Assembly (NCBI RefSeq): GCF_002563775.1
Contig: NZ_PDJO01000001.1
Coordinates: 506,001-570,000 of the forward strand
Length of the DNA: 64,000 nucleotides
Direction of reading: 5' to 3'
Source: Thioclava sp. ES.031
Lineage (GTDB): Bacteria; Pseudomonadota; Alphaproteobacteria; Rhodobacterales; Rhodobacteraceae
The notes under the pieces were generated by a model. The model did not search any database. It had not been told where the DNA came from and saw only the letters and a list, made by a program, of their open reading frames with translations. Made by a program: the position numbers and the translations under genes. The stretch's first letter is position 1, and the number at the start of each line of letters is the position of its first letter. Positions 56,112 through 64,000 of the stretch are shown piece by piece.

Positions 56112-56818
56112 GCGAATGGGCGGCCAAGCGGTTCTGGACCGAAACCACCGTAACCGAGCACCCCGAAGGATTCGGCGTGGCGCTGGACGGGCGTGCGGTG
56201 AAGACGCCGGCGAAAGCCGCGCTGACGGTGCCGACCCGCGCCTATGCCGAGGCTATCGCGGCTGAATGGGACGCGCAGGACGGCGCGATCCAGCCCCATA
56301 CGATGCCCGTCACCCGCTCTGCCAATGCGGCGATCGACAAAGTGGCGCATCAGCATCCCGAGGTCGTCATCCATGTCTGCGAATTCGGCGGCACCGATCT
56401 TCTGTGCTACCGCGCCGTGGCTCCGACGGAGCTGGTCGAGCTTCAGACCGCGAAATGGGACCCGCTGCTGGAATGGGCGGCGCAAACCTACGGCGCGGAG
56501 CTGAAGGTCACGACGGGCATCCTGCCGGTCGATCAGCCTGCCGATCATCTGGCGCGGCTGGAGGCGGAGGTGGCAAACCTCGACCCCTTCGCGCTGGCGG
56601 CGCTGCATGATCTCGTGGGCATTACCGGCTCCCTCGTTCTCGGGCTGGCCGTGACCCGCGGCAGGCTCTCGGCCGAGGAAGCGTGGGAGCTTTCGCGGCT
56701 CGACGAAGACTGGCAAATCACCCAATGGGGCGACGATGAAGAGGCGGCGGAGATCGCCGCACACAAGCGCGAGGCGCTGTGTGACGCGGCTCGAATTTGG
56801 GCGCTCACCGAAAGGTGA
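56108..56818 (+). CDS. ATP12 family F1-ATPase assembly chaperone
   Basis: 236 residues. It begins WAAKRFWTETTV and has VALDGRAVKTPAK and GLAVTRGRLSAEEAWELSRLDEDWQ, which are ATP12 signatures. ATP12 holds the alpha subunit of F1 during ATP synthase assembly in mitochondria and alphaproteobacteria. The start ATG overlaps the HAD stop. It is the last gene of its operon; a 219-bp spacer separates it from bztA. Confidence 0.93.
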   Translation: MSEWAAKRFWTETTVTEHPEGFGVALDGRAVKTPAKAALTVPTRAYAEAIAAEWDAQDGAIQPHTMPVTRSANAAIDKVAHQHPEVVIHVCEFGGTDLLCYRAVAPTELVELQTAKWDPLLEWAAQTYGAELKVTTGILPVDQPADHLARLEAEVANLDPFALAALHDLVGITGSLVLGLAVTRGRLSAEEAWELSRLDEDWQITQWGDDEEAAEIAAHKREALCDAARIWALTER

Positions 56819-57037
56819 CTGCCGCAGATTCTCACGCTGCTTATTGACCTGCCAAAAGCATCGGCAGTTGCTGATGATTTACGCAGGGGGCCTCACGAAT
56901 TCCGGAAACTGGCCTTGACGTTCTTTGATCGGATGGACCAAACTTTCGGTACTCCGTGTCATGTAGACACGATCGACCAGGTCCGTGAGGGACCAAGAAC
57001 CGCTCTGTCAGAGCGGCGACAACAGGAAGAGGTAAAA
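56819..57037 (+). promoter_or_regulatory. bztA upstream region with two small dyads
   Basis: A TTGACG box lies at 56915-56920, but no good -10 partner is visible. The dyads GTGTC-ATGTA-GACAC (56956-56970) and CCGCTC-TGTCA-GAGCGG (57000-57016) follow. The second lies just ahead of the ribosome site AGGAAGAGG and could shield or stabilise the 5' end of the bzt mRNA. Confidence 0.45.
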
Positions 57038-58054
57038 ATGAAGAAATCCGTCTTTTTCGGCGCGCTGACGGCTGCGACGCTGACTGCCGGGCTGGCTGGC
57101 GCGGCCACGCTCGATGACGTGAAATCGCGCGGAGAGCTGATCTGCGGCGTGAACACCGGTCTCGTCGGCTTCGCCGCGCCGGATGCCAACGGTAACTGGT
57201 CCGGCTTCGACGTCGCGGTCTGCCAGGCCGTCGCCGCCGCTGTACTGGGCGACCCCTCGAAGGTTAAATATGTCCCCACCTCGGGCCAGACGCGCTTCAC
57301 CGCGCTCGGTTCGGGCGAAGTGGACCTGCTCGCACGCAACACCACCTGGACCTTCTCGCGCGACACCGACCTGAAGCTCCAGTTCACCGCGACCAACTAC
57401 TACGACGGTCAGGGCTTCATGGTCCGCAAGGATTCGGGCGTGACCTCGGCCAAGGAACTCGACGGTGCTTCGATCTGTATCCAGACCGGTACCACGACCG
57501 AGCTGAACCTCGCCGACTACTTCAAGGCCAACAACATGTCCTATCAGCCGATCACGGTTGATTCGAACGCCGAAGGCGAACAGCAGTTCCTCGCCGGCGC
57601 TTGTGACGCCTACACCACCGACGCGTCCGGCCTCGCCGCGACCCGCGCCGCTTTCGCGAACCCGGCCGACTACGTGATCCTGCCGGAAATCATCTCGAAA
57701 GAGCCGCTGGCTCCGGCCGTCCGTCAGGGCGACGATCAGTGGACCGACATCGTCCGCTGGACCATCTTCGCGCTGATCGGCGCTGAAGAATACGGCGTGA
57801 CCTCGGCGAATATCGACGAGCTGGCCAAAGGCACCGACAACCCGGAAGTCAACCGCCTGCTCGGCACCGAGGGTGACCTCGGCGCGATGATCGGCCTCGA
57901 CAAGGATTGGGCCGTCAAAGCCATCAAGGCCAACGGCAACTACGGTGAAATCTTCGCCGCGACCATCGGCGAGCAGACCCCGATCGGTCTGGCCCGTGGC
58001 CTGAACGCTCAGTGGACCCAAGGCGGTCTGATGTACGCTCCTCCCTTCCGCTAA
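57038..58054 (+). CDS. bztA: Amino-acid ABC transporter substrate-binding protein (BztA)
   Basis: 338 residues with a cleavable signal (ending at AGAATLD). The mature type III binding fold starts LDDVKSRGELICGVNTGL and has GFDVAVCQAVAAAVLGD and RNTTWTFSRDTDL. The Rhodobacter capsulatus Bzt system imports glutamate, glutamine, aspartate and asparagine; this protein matches it in length and order. The ATG at 57038 follows AGGAAGAGG. A strong hairpin stands after the stop. Confidence 0.93.
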   Translation: MKKSVFFGALTAATLTAGLAGAATLDDVKSRGELICGVNTGLVGFAAPDANGNWSGFDVAVCQAVAAAVLGDPSKVKYVPTSGQTRFTALGSGEVDLLARNTTWTFSRDTDLKLQFTATNYYDGQGFMVRKDSGVTSAKELDGASICIQTGTTTELNLADYFKANNMSYQPITVDSNAEGEQQFLAGACDAYTTDASGLAATRAAFANPADYVILPEIISKEPLAPAVRQGDDQWTDIVRWTIFALIGAEEYGVTSANIDELAKGTDNPEVNRLLGTEGDLGAMIGLDKDWAVKAIKANGNYGEIFAATIGEQTPIGLARGLNAQWTQGGLMYAPPFR

Positions 58055-58065
58055 GAAGGGCCCGG

Positions 58066-58101
58066 CAGGGGCGCGGTTCAATCCGCGCCCCTGTTCCGTT
58101 T
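58066..58101 (+). terminator. Attenuator-type hairpin between bztA and bztB
   Basis: A perfect 11-bp stem CAGGGGCGCGG/CCGCGCCCCTG with a 6-base loop, then TTCCGTTTTC. It lies 11 bp after the bztA stop and should reduce transcription into bztBCD, giving excess binding protein. Confidence 0.75.
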
Positions 58102-58191
58102 TCAAGAGACCGTGCGTAGGGGAGACATCCCCACTAAGGCCCGCAAGAATGGCCAGACAAAAATAACGACGCGGCAACAGGGGAAATAAGA

Positions 58192-59454
58192 ATGACAAGC
58201 GCGCCCGACGCGCCGGAGCAGGGCTTCCGGCTCAGCCAGCTTATCTATGACACGCGTTATCGCTCCCTGACGATTCAGGCGATCGTCTTCATCCTCGTGA
58301 TGGGCGGCGCGGCATGGCTGGTGGACAATGTGATCCAGAACCTCAACGACCTCGGGAAGGATTTCAATTTCTCCTTCCTCGGGCAGAGGGCCGGTTACGA
58401 TATCGGCAATGCGATCATCCCGTATAACAACGACATGAGCCACGGACGTGCGCTGCTTGTCGGTCTGATCAACACGCTCTGGGTGTCCTTCCTGGGCTGC
58501 GTCGCCGCGACGATCATCGGGGTCGTCGTGGGCGTGCTGCGCCTGTCGAAGAACTGGCTCGTGGCGCGGCTGATGACCGTCTATGTCGAGGTCTTCCGCA
58601 ACATTCCGGTGCTGCTGTGGATCCTGGTGGCGATCGCGCTTCTGACCGATGTGGCTCCGTCGCCCAACGCCTATAAGGTGAACCAGCAGACGGGCGAGGC
58701 ACAGGCTTCGATGCTGCTCGACTCGGTCGCTTTCACCAATCGCTACACCGCGATCCCCTCGGTGCATTTCGATCGCTCGCTCGGCTCGCTCGACACGGCG
58801 CTTGCGCCGATCTCGCTCAACTTTCTTGCGCTGGTGATCGTGCTGATCGCCTCGATCTGGGTGAACAAGCGGATGCTGACCCACGCCGCCAAGGTACAGG
58901 AGGCGACCGGGGTCCGACCTACAATGTGGTGGAAGAGCGCACTGATACTCGTCGCGCCCGTCGTGATCCTTGCCTTCGCGCTCGGGATCAATCCCGAAGA
59001 GCCCCAGATCAAGGGCTTCAACTTCACCGGCGGCACGAACGTGTCGAACTCCTTCGTGGCGCTCTGGCTCGGCCTGTCGCTCTATACGGCGGCCTTCATC
59101 GCGGAGATCGTCCGCGCCGGTATCCTCGCCATCTCGAAAGGTCAGACCGAGGCCGCCTTCGCGCTGGGTCTGCGGGCCAATCGCACGATGAGCCTCGTGA
59201 TCCTGCCGCAGGCGCTGCGGGTCATCATCCCGCCGCTGATCTCGCAATATCTGAACCTGACGAAGAACTCCTCGCTCGCGATCGCCGTGGGCTATCTGGA
59301 ACTGCGCGGCACGTTGGGCGGCATCACCCTGAACCAGACCGGGCGCGAGCTTGAGGCGATCACGCTGATGATGCTGATCTACCTCGCGATCTCGCTGTCG
59401 ATCTCGGGCGTGATGAACGTCTACAACAATCGCGTGAAGCTGAAGGAGCGGTGA
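58192..59454 (+). CDS. bztB: Amino-acid ABC transporter permease (BztB)
   Basis: 420 residues, longer than most HisM-type permeases because of an inserted region between helices, as in R. capsulatus BztB. The binding-protein-dependent permease signature EAAFALGLRANRTMSLVILP near residue 325 contacts the ATPase. bztC starts one base after its stop, and the two permeases probably form a heterodimer. Confidence 0.92.
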   Translation: MTSAPDAPEQGFRLSQLIYDTRYRSLTIQAIVFILVMGGAAWLVDNVIQNLNDLGKDFNFSFLGQRAGYDIGNAIIPYNNDMSHGRALLVGLINTLWVSFLGCVAATIIGVVVGVLRLSKNWLVARLMTVYVEVFRNIPVLLWILVAIALLTDVAPSPNAYKVNQQTGEAQASMLLDSVAFTNRYTAIPSVHFDRSLGSLDTALAPISLNFLALVIVLIASIWVNKRMLTHAAKVQEATGVRPTMWWKSALILVAPVVILAFALGINPEEPQIKGFNFTGGTNVSNSFVALWLGLSLYTAAFIAEIVRAGILAISKGQTEAAFALGLRANRTMSLVILPQALRVIIPPLISQYLNLTKNSSLAIAVGYLELRGTLGGITLNQTGRELEAITLMMLIYLAISLSISGVMNVYNNRVKLKER

Positions 59455-59455
59455 G

Positions 59456-60775
59456 ATGAGCGATACACAAGCCCATTCCGTCGCCTATGTCCGCGACACG
59501 ATGCTGCCGCAACAGCCTGCCCCCGCAGGGCAGTCCGGTGCGGTCCAATGGCTGCGCGAGAACCTGTTCTCGGGCTGGCTGAACACGCTGCTGACCCTTC
59601 TGGGCGTGGCCGTGATCTACACGCTGGTTATGCATTTCCTGCCGTGGTTCCTGCATGGCGTCTGGGACGCCAACTCGATCAAGGAATGCCGCACGATCAT
59701 CACCGACCGTTACGGCGAAGGCGCGACCGGCGCCTGCTGGGGGGTGATCCGCGAGCGTTGGCACCAGTTCATCTTCGGGTTCTACCCGCCGGAGCTTTAC
59801 TGGCGCCCGATCCTGACCTTCCTGCTGCTCTTCGTGGCGGTGGGCCCGCTTCTCTTCACCTGGGTGCCGCGCGTGCTCGCGTGGTTCACGCCGGTCTACC
59901 CGTTCCTCGCCGTCTGGCTGCTCTGGGGCGGCTCCGGCTGGACGCCGATCATGATCTTCGCAGGCTTCGTGCTGGGCGCGGCGATCCTGTTGGTGCTGTC
60001 ACCGCGGCTTGGCTCGATCATGGCTTTCTCGATCGGCGCTTTGGTCGCGATCCTCTACTTCCTCTTCGTGGTGGGCCCGCTCATCGACGGGTTGCAGGCG
60101 ATCCTGCCCTGGGGGCTGGAATCGGTGGACTCCGCCAAGTTCGGGGGCTTCCTGCTGGCGATCACGCTGGGCGTGGGCGGCATCATGATGTCGCTGCCGC
60201 TGGGGATCGTTCTCGCGCTCGGGCGGCAATCGGACATGCCGCTGGTCAAAGCCTTCTCGGTGGTCTTCATCGAGTTCATCCGCGGCGTGCCTCTGATCAC
60301 GCTGCTGTTCGTGGCCTCGTTGCTGCTGAATTACTTCCTGCCGCCGGGCACGAATTTCGACATCATCCTGCGGGTGATGATCCTCGTGACCTTCTTCGCA
60401 GCCGCTTACATCGCCGAGGTGATCCGCGGCGGTCTGGCAGCACTTCCGCGGGGCCAATACGAGGCGGCGGATGCGCTGGGGCTCGATTACTGGAAGGCGC
60501 AGCGGCTGATCATCCTGCCGCAGGCGCTGAAGATCTCGATCCCGGGCATCGTCTCCACCTTCATCGGCATGTTCAAGGATACGACGCTGGTCGTGTTCGT
60601 GGGTCTCTTCGACCCGCTCAAGGGCATCCCGGACTTCATCCGCGCCGACTTCAACTGGAAAGGCATCTACTGGGAGCCCTTCATCTTCGTCGGCGCCATC
60701 TTCTTCATCCTGAACTTCGCTATGTCGCGCTACTCGATGGCCCTCGAGCGTCGACTGCAGCGTGATAACCATTAA
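59456..60775 (+). CDS. bztC: Amino-acid ABC transporter permease (BztC)
   Basis: 439 residues with eight or more helices. The signature [20 protein letters not shown] occurs near residue 340. The first 200 residues hold extra helices not found in small permeases, which fits BztC. It lies 1 bp from bztB and 16 bp before bztD. Confidence 0.92.
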   Translation: MSDTQAHSVAYVRDTMLPQQPAPAGQSGAVQWLRENLFSGWLNTLLTLLGVAVIYTLVMHFLPWFLHGVWDANSIKECRTIITDRYGEGATGACWGVIRERWHQFIFGFYPPELYWRPILTFLLLFVAVGPLLFTWVPRVLAWFTPVYPFLAVWLLWGGSGWTPIMIFAGFVLGAAILLVLSPRLGSIMAFSIGALVAILYFLFVVGPLIDGLQAILPWGLESVDSAKFGGFLLAITLGVGGIMMSLPLGIVLALGRQSDMPLVKAFSVVFIEFIRGVPLITLLFVASLLLNYFLPPGTNFDIILRVMILVTFFAAAYIAEVIRGGLAALPRGQYEAADALGLDYWKAQRLIILPQALKISIPGIVSTFIGMFKDTTLVVFVGLFDPLKGIPDFIRADFNWKGIYWEPFIFVGAIFFILNFAMSRYSMALERRLQRDNH

Positions 60776-60791
60776 TCGGGGACTAGACACA

Positions 60792-61583
60792 ATGACCGAA
60801 CCGCAATTCGAACGTCAGGTCGACCGCAGCCATATGCAGGTCTCCGACGAGGTCGCGATTCAGATCGAGAACATGAACAAGTGGTACGGCCAGTTCCACG
60901 TTCTGCGCGACATCGATCTGACCGTGCAGCGTGGCGAGCGTATCGTCATCGCCGGGCCTTCGGGCTCGGGGAAATCGACGCTGATCCGCTGCATCAACCG
61001 TCTGGAGGAACACCAGGCGGGCAAGATCGTCGTCGACGGGATCGAGCTGACGAATGACCTGAAGAACATCGACAAGGTCCGCCGCGAAGTCGGCATGGTG
61101 TTCCAGCACTTCAACCTGTTCCCGCATCTGACCATTCTCGAGAACCTGACGCTGGCCCCGATCTGGGTGCGCAAGACGCCCAAGAAGGAAGCCGAAGCCA
61201 CGGCGATGCATTACCTCGAGAAGGTGAAAATCCCCGAGCAGGCCGACAAGTATCCCGGCCAGCTCTCGGGCGGCCAGCAGCAGCGTGTGGCGATCGCGCG
61301 TTCGCTGTGCATGAAGCCGCGGATCATGCTGTTCGACGAGCCGACCTCGGCGCTCGATCCGGAGATGATCAAGGAAGTGCTCGACACGATGATCGAGCTC
61401 GCGGAAGAGGGGATGACCATGCTCTGCGTGACCCACGAGATGGGCTTCGCGCAGGCGGTGGCGAACCGGGTGATCTTCATGGCCGACGGTCAGATCGTCG
61501 AGCAGAACAACCCGCATGACTTCTTCAACAACCCGAAATCCGAGCGGACCCAGCAGTTCCTGAGCCAGATCCTCGGGCACTGA
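60792..61583 (+). CDS. bztD: Amino-acid ABC transporter ATP-binding protein (BztD)
   Basis: 263 residues. Walker [10 protein letters not shown], signature [15 protein letters not shown] and Walker [14 protein letters not shown] are complete. It belongs to the polar amino-acid importer group (GlnQ/HisP). The start ATG at 60792 follows GGGGA by 9 bases; a GTG 30 bp earlier inside the bztC end is rejected. Ends the operon, with a repeat and a two-way terminator downstream. Confidence 0.94.
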   Translation: MTEPQFERQVDRSHMQVSDEVAIQIENMNKWYGQFHVLRDIDLTVQRGERIVIAGPSGSGKSTLIRCINRLEEHQAGKIVVDGIELTNDLKNIDKVRREVGMVFQHFNLFPHLTILENLTLAPIWVRKTPKKEAEATAMHYLEKVKIPEQADKYPGQLSGGQQQRVAIARSLCMKPRIMLFDEPTSALDPEMIKEVLDTMIELAEEGMTMLCVTHEMGFAQAVANRVIFMADGQIVEQNNPHDFFNNPKSERTQQFLSQILGH

Positions 61584-61590
61584 GGGCAAG

Positions 61591-61642
61591 CTGGGGGGTT
61601 CACACCCCCAGACCCCCGTGGGATATTTCCGCCAAGGCGAAG
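61591..61642 (+). repeat. Intergenic repeat copy F with G-rich hairpin
   Basis: A hairpin CTGGGGG/CCCCCAG (61591-61611) is followed by ACCCCCGTGGGATATTTccGCCAAGGCGAAG (61612-61642, shown here in parts of the same element). It is the best-preserved single copy and shows the two-module arrangement clearly. It lies between convergent bztD and mdh. Confidence 0.75.
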
Positions 61643-61649
61643 AATTAAA

Positions 61650-61685
61650 AAAAGGGGCGGCGCGAATACTCGTGCCGCCCCTTTT
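61650..61685. terminator. Two-way terminator between bztD and mdh
   Basis: A 12-bp stem AAAAGGGGCGGC/GCCGCCCCTTTT with a 12-base loop that can pair further (GCG/CGT). It has A-runs on one side and T-runs on the other, so it can end transcripts from both directions. Confidence 0.9.
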
Positions 61686-61702
61686 CTATAATCGCTTCCG
61701 AT

Positions 61703-62686
61703 TTAAAGCAGGTCGGAAACCGCTTCGCGCTCTTCTTCCAGCTCGCCCACGGTGCGCGCCATCATCTCTTTTTGGAAATCGTTGAATTCCAGACCTTCGA
61801 CGCGCTCGTAATGGCCGTCCTTGCAGATCACCGGCAGGCCGACCATCAGCCCCTCGGGGATGTCGTAGAGGCCGGTCGACGGCACAGCCATCGACACCCA
61901 CTTGCCGTCGGTGCCGTGGATCCAGTCATACATGTGATCGATCGCGGCATTGGCGGCGGAGGCGGCCGAGGAGGCACCACGCGCTTCGATGATCGCGGCG
62001 CCACGGGTCGCGACCTGCGGGATCAGCGTCTCGCGATACCAGGTCTCGTCGCCGATGATCTCGGAGAGCTTGCGGCCCTTCGCTTCGGCTTCGGTCCAGT
62101 CGGCGAACATGGTGGGCGAGTGGTTGCCCCAGACCACGAAGCGCTCGATGTCGTCGACATGCAGATCGGCCTTCGACGCGAATTGCGTCAGCGCGCGGTT
62201 ATGGTCGAGCCGGATCATCGCGGTGATGTTCTCGGTCGGGAAGTTCGGCGCGTTGGCTGCGAGGATCATCGCGTTGGTGTTGGCCGGGTTGCCGACGACC
62301 ACGCATTTCGCGTCACGCTTGGCGGCCTTGTCGAGCGCTTCACCCTGCACGCGGAAGATCTCGGCATTGGCCGACAGCAGGTCGCGGCGCTCCATGCCTT
62401 TGGTGCGCGGGCGCGAGCCCACGAAGAAGGCGGCATCGATATCGGTGAAAGCGGTCACCGGATCGTCGGTCACGACGGTGCTGGCGAGCAGCGGGAAGGC
62501 GCAGTCTTCCAGCTCCATCACCACGCCACGCACCGCGTCGAGCGCCTGCGGCAGGTCCAGAAGCTGCAAGATCACCGGCTGATCGGGACCGTAGACATCC
62601 CCCTTGGCGATGCGGAACAGCAGCGCGTAGCAGATCTGACCGGCAGCCCCGGTGACGGCGATGCGTTTGGGCGTTTGAGCGGACAT
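61703..62686 (-). CDS. mdh: Malate dehydrogenase, type 2
   Basis: 327 residues. The NAD-binding start is [20 protein letters not shown] and the active site includes NPANTNAMI and WGNHSPTMF, where the histidine is catalytic. This is the cytosolic-like MDH class found in Burkholderia and eukaryotic cytosol. Most Rhodobacteraceae also have a lactate-dehydrogenase-like MDH beside sucCD; none is seen here. It oxidises malate to oxaloacetate. Confidence 0.92.
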   Translation of the reverse strand: MSAQTPKRIAVTGAAGQICYALLFRIAKGDVYGPDQPVILQLLDLPQALDAVRGVVMELEDCAFPLLASTVVTDDPVTAFTDIDAAFFVGSRPRTKGMERRDLLSANAEIFRVQGEALDKAAKRDAKCVVVGNPANTNAMILAANAPNFPTENITAMIRLDHNRALTQFASKADLHVDDIERFVVWGNHSPTMFADWTEAEAKGRKLSEIIGDETWYRETLIPQVATRGAAIIEARGASSAASAANAAIDHMYDWIHGTDGKWVSMAVPSTGLYDIPEGLMVGLPVICKDGHYERVEGLEFNDFQKEMMARTVGELEEEREAVSDLL

Positions 62687-62792
62687 GGAAACCCTCCTGT
62701 GATGATTACGCCCGAGAGATAGGGCACAGGCGCGCGGCTGGCCATAGAAAACCGTGCCCTAACGTCACGATCACGGGAGGGAAAAGCTGCGT

Positions 62793-63311
62793 TCAGCCGC
62801 GCCGGGTCGGCGTGAAGAAATCGAGCACCGATCCCTGGCCCGGCTGCACCTCGTCCCAGCTGTCGATCTGGAAATCGACGATCAGCGTGGCGCAGGTCGG
62901 GAAGCGGCGGAAATCGGGATCGTGCAGCGCGCGTGCGGGCAGGCGATGCGCGAATTCCGCGATGCCCGGGTTATGGCCCAGCATCATCACCGTCGGCGCC
63001 GTGGCGGTGCGCAGAACCTGCAGCATCATCTCGGGGGCTGCGTGGTAGAGATCCTCGACATAGCTCACCTGCGGCCGCGTCTCGATCACCGCGCGCTCGA
63101 CCCGGTCCCAAGTCTCGCGGGTGCGCGTCGCCGAGGAGCAGAGCACCTCTTCCGGCTCCAGTCCGCGCGAGGCGAGGAAATCGCCCAGTTCAAGCGCTGC
63201 GGCGCGCCCGCGCGCATTGAGCGGGCGATCGCGATCCTCCATCGCCGGGTCGTCCCAGCTGGATTTGGCATGACGGGTCAGGATCAGGCGGCGATAGCCG
63301 AGCGGGGTCAT
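62793..63311 (-). CDS. SixA-like phosphohistidine phosphatase
   Basis: 172 residues. The histidine-phosphatase motif LTRHAKS holds His14, and MMLGHNPGIAEFAH holds the second histidine. SixA removes phosphate from the phosphotransfer histidine of sensor kinases or of NPr in the nitrogen PTS. I chose the ATG at 63311 because it overlaps the upstream Fe-S gene stop (ATGA); an ATG at 63335 lacks a ribosome site. Confidence 0.88.
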   Translation of the reverse strand: MTPLGYRRLILTRHAKSSWDDPAMEDRDRPLNARGRAAALELGDFLASRGLEPEEVLCSSATRTRETWDRVERAVIETRPQVSYVEDLYHAAPEMMLQVLRTATAPTVMMLGHNPGIAEFAHRLPARALHDPDFRRFPTCATLIVDFQIDSWDEVQPGQGSVLDFFTPTRRG

Positions 63312-63946
63312 GGGTGAAACTGCCTCATATGCCATGCGGATTGCTGGGGCAGCCTGCCATAGCTTTCACCTGCCGGGCAAGCGCGTCTTGCAAGGCAGCC
63401 GTGATCGCGACAGGCCGCACCTTCGGGGCGGTCGAGATGCGCGTGACAGCTTTCCGTGTCGTAGCCGTCGGGTTTGAGCGCATCGACCGGGCAAGCGGTG
63501 GCACAGGGTGCGGGGCATCCGACGCAGGGATTGGCGGCGGGCGCGGGCAGGGGAAGCAAGCCAGGCAGGGCCAGCGCGCCCCGCACCGAGGCCCAGAGGC
63601 CCATATGCGCATGGCACATCAGGTGGACCGGCGAGGCGAAGCTCTCGCCGCTTTTCACGGCCCAGCTCACGAAAGGCTGCCAGGGCGGGCCGGTGAATGG
63701 AAAGAGAGCGCGGGCTTCAAATTGCCGTGCGAGGGCGCCGATCACCCGCGCAGACCAGCGGTCCAGCGGATCGGGCGCGTCCTCGGCGAATTCCGGCTGA
63801 GCGGTGACGTGATCCCAAAAACCCGGCTCGTCGGGCGAGATCAGCGCGATCGTCTCACCATCCTCATGCAGCAGCCCCGACACGAAGAGCCAGTGCGGGG
63901 CCAGCGCCGCGGCGAGGGCCGCGATTACCGGGGGCGTCTCACTCAC
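63308..63946 (-). CDS. Ferredoxin-type Fe-S protein, QueG-like C-terminus
   Basis: 212 residues. One 4Fe-4S motif is complete: Cys141, Cys144, Cys148 and Cys152 followed by proline (PCVGCPAPCATACP). Four further cysteines (167, 179, 184, 190) could hold a second cluster. The order resembles the C-terminal ferredoxin domain of epoxyqueuosine reductase QueG, but the cobalamin-binding catalytic half is missing. The start is GTG 63946, forming a GTGA overlap with the gene upstream. Confidence 0.78.
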   Translation of the reverse strand: MSETPPVIAALAAALAPHWLFVSGLLHEDGETIALISPDEPGFWDHVTAQPEFAEDAPDPLDRWSARVIGALARQFEARALFPFTGPPWQPFVSWAVKSGESFASPVHLMCHAHMGLWASVRGALALPGLLPLPAPAANPCVGCPAPCATACPVDALKPDGYDTESCHAHLDRPEGAACRDHGCLARRACPAGESYGRLPQQSAWHMRQFHP

Positions 63947-64000
63947 TGCGCGGTTTCACGCGCGGCTCGGTCGAGCGGATCATCGAGCCCGCCCCATGTT
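63943..64000 (-). CDS. C-terminal end of a gene cut by the window edge
   Basis: Only 18 codons are visible (ending DDPLDRAARETAQ). I favour this frame because its TGA overlaps the GTG start of the Fe-S gene by 4 bp, the same coupling used by the next pair. Another frame without an internal stop exists. No function can be given. Confidence 0.4.
   Translation of the reverse strand, partial: TWGGLDDPLDRAARETAQ

Noticed and set aside
1..64000. tRNA genes, CRISPR arrays, transposases and phage genes
   Set aside because: No T-loop GGTTCGA-type context with an acceptor stem, no regularly spaced short repeats and no transposase-like proteins were seen.

Overview
The window looks like a chromosomal segment of a GC-rich alphaproteobacterium, most likely a marine or halotolerant member of the Rhodobacteraceae. 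The basis is the gene content and order: an aa3 oxidase assembly cluster (ctaC-ctaB-ctaG-ctaE-SURF1) followed by thrC and an M16 peptidase, lysC next to a GAF-type ptsP, an ATP12 chaperone, a bztABCD amino-acid importer, ectoine synthesis genes with an ectoine-specific aspartate kinase, and a luxR-luxI pair. I cannot name the genus from sequence alone. No tRNA, rRNA, CRISPR array, transposase or phage gene was seen.

Layout. 0.4-9.4 kb: tldD diverges from the cytochrome oxidase assembly cluster, which runs into thrC, an M16 peptidase and a GNAT gene. 9.5-19.0 kb: a set of housekeeping and accessory enzymes (FAD oxidase, Nudix-apt-mtnP purine/methylthioadenosine salvage, EamA exporter, flavin reductase, EcsC-like protein, GMC oxidoreductase, Kdo transferase waaA). 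19.1-27.6 kb: DUF1178 protein, lysC, ptsP, then a convergent RND efflux pair. 27.8-38.1 kb: an osmoadaptation block, with a proXWV glycine-betaine importer, a lipid-kinase/phosphoesterase pair, and a MarR regulator divergent from ectA-ectB-ectC-ask. 38.2-45.4 kb: a cyanide-insensitive-type bd oxidase (cydAB), a YdeP-like molybdopterin oxidoreductase, an MFS exporter and a nucleotide-sugar epimerase. 45.8-51.2 kb: rplO-secY-adk-rpsM-rpsK-rpoA-rplQ, ending in a clear terminator. 51.3-52.6 kb: luxR-luxI with its own terminator. 52.7-56.8 kb: rarA, then crcB-rluC-HAD-ATP12 with 4-bp overlaps. 56.8-61.6 kb: bztABCD. 61.7-64.0 kb: minus-strand mdh, a SixA-like phosphatase, an Fe-S protein and the tail of one more gene.

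How the genes work together. Betaine uptake (proXWV) and ectoine synthesis lie within 10 kb of each other. The ectoine operon carries its own aspartate kinase, so precursor supply need not depend on the housekeeping lysC found 16 kb away. Both ABC importers have a strong hairpin directly after the binding-protein gene, which would favour excess binding protein over permease. The ribosomal block contains several internal hairpins and lacks the usual upstream ribosomal genes.

The most unusual non-coding signal is a family of about seven intergenic repeats with the core GGGATATTT-nn-GCCAAGGCGAAG. They sit at gene ends, twice as head-to-head pairs that form long hairpins, and three copies are joined to a second G-rich hairpin. 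I did not find a clearly new multi-gene system. The repeat family and the diverged LuxR protein are the best leads.
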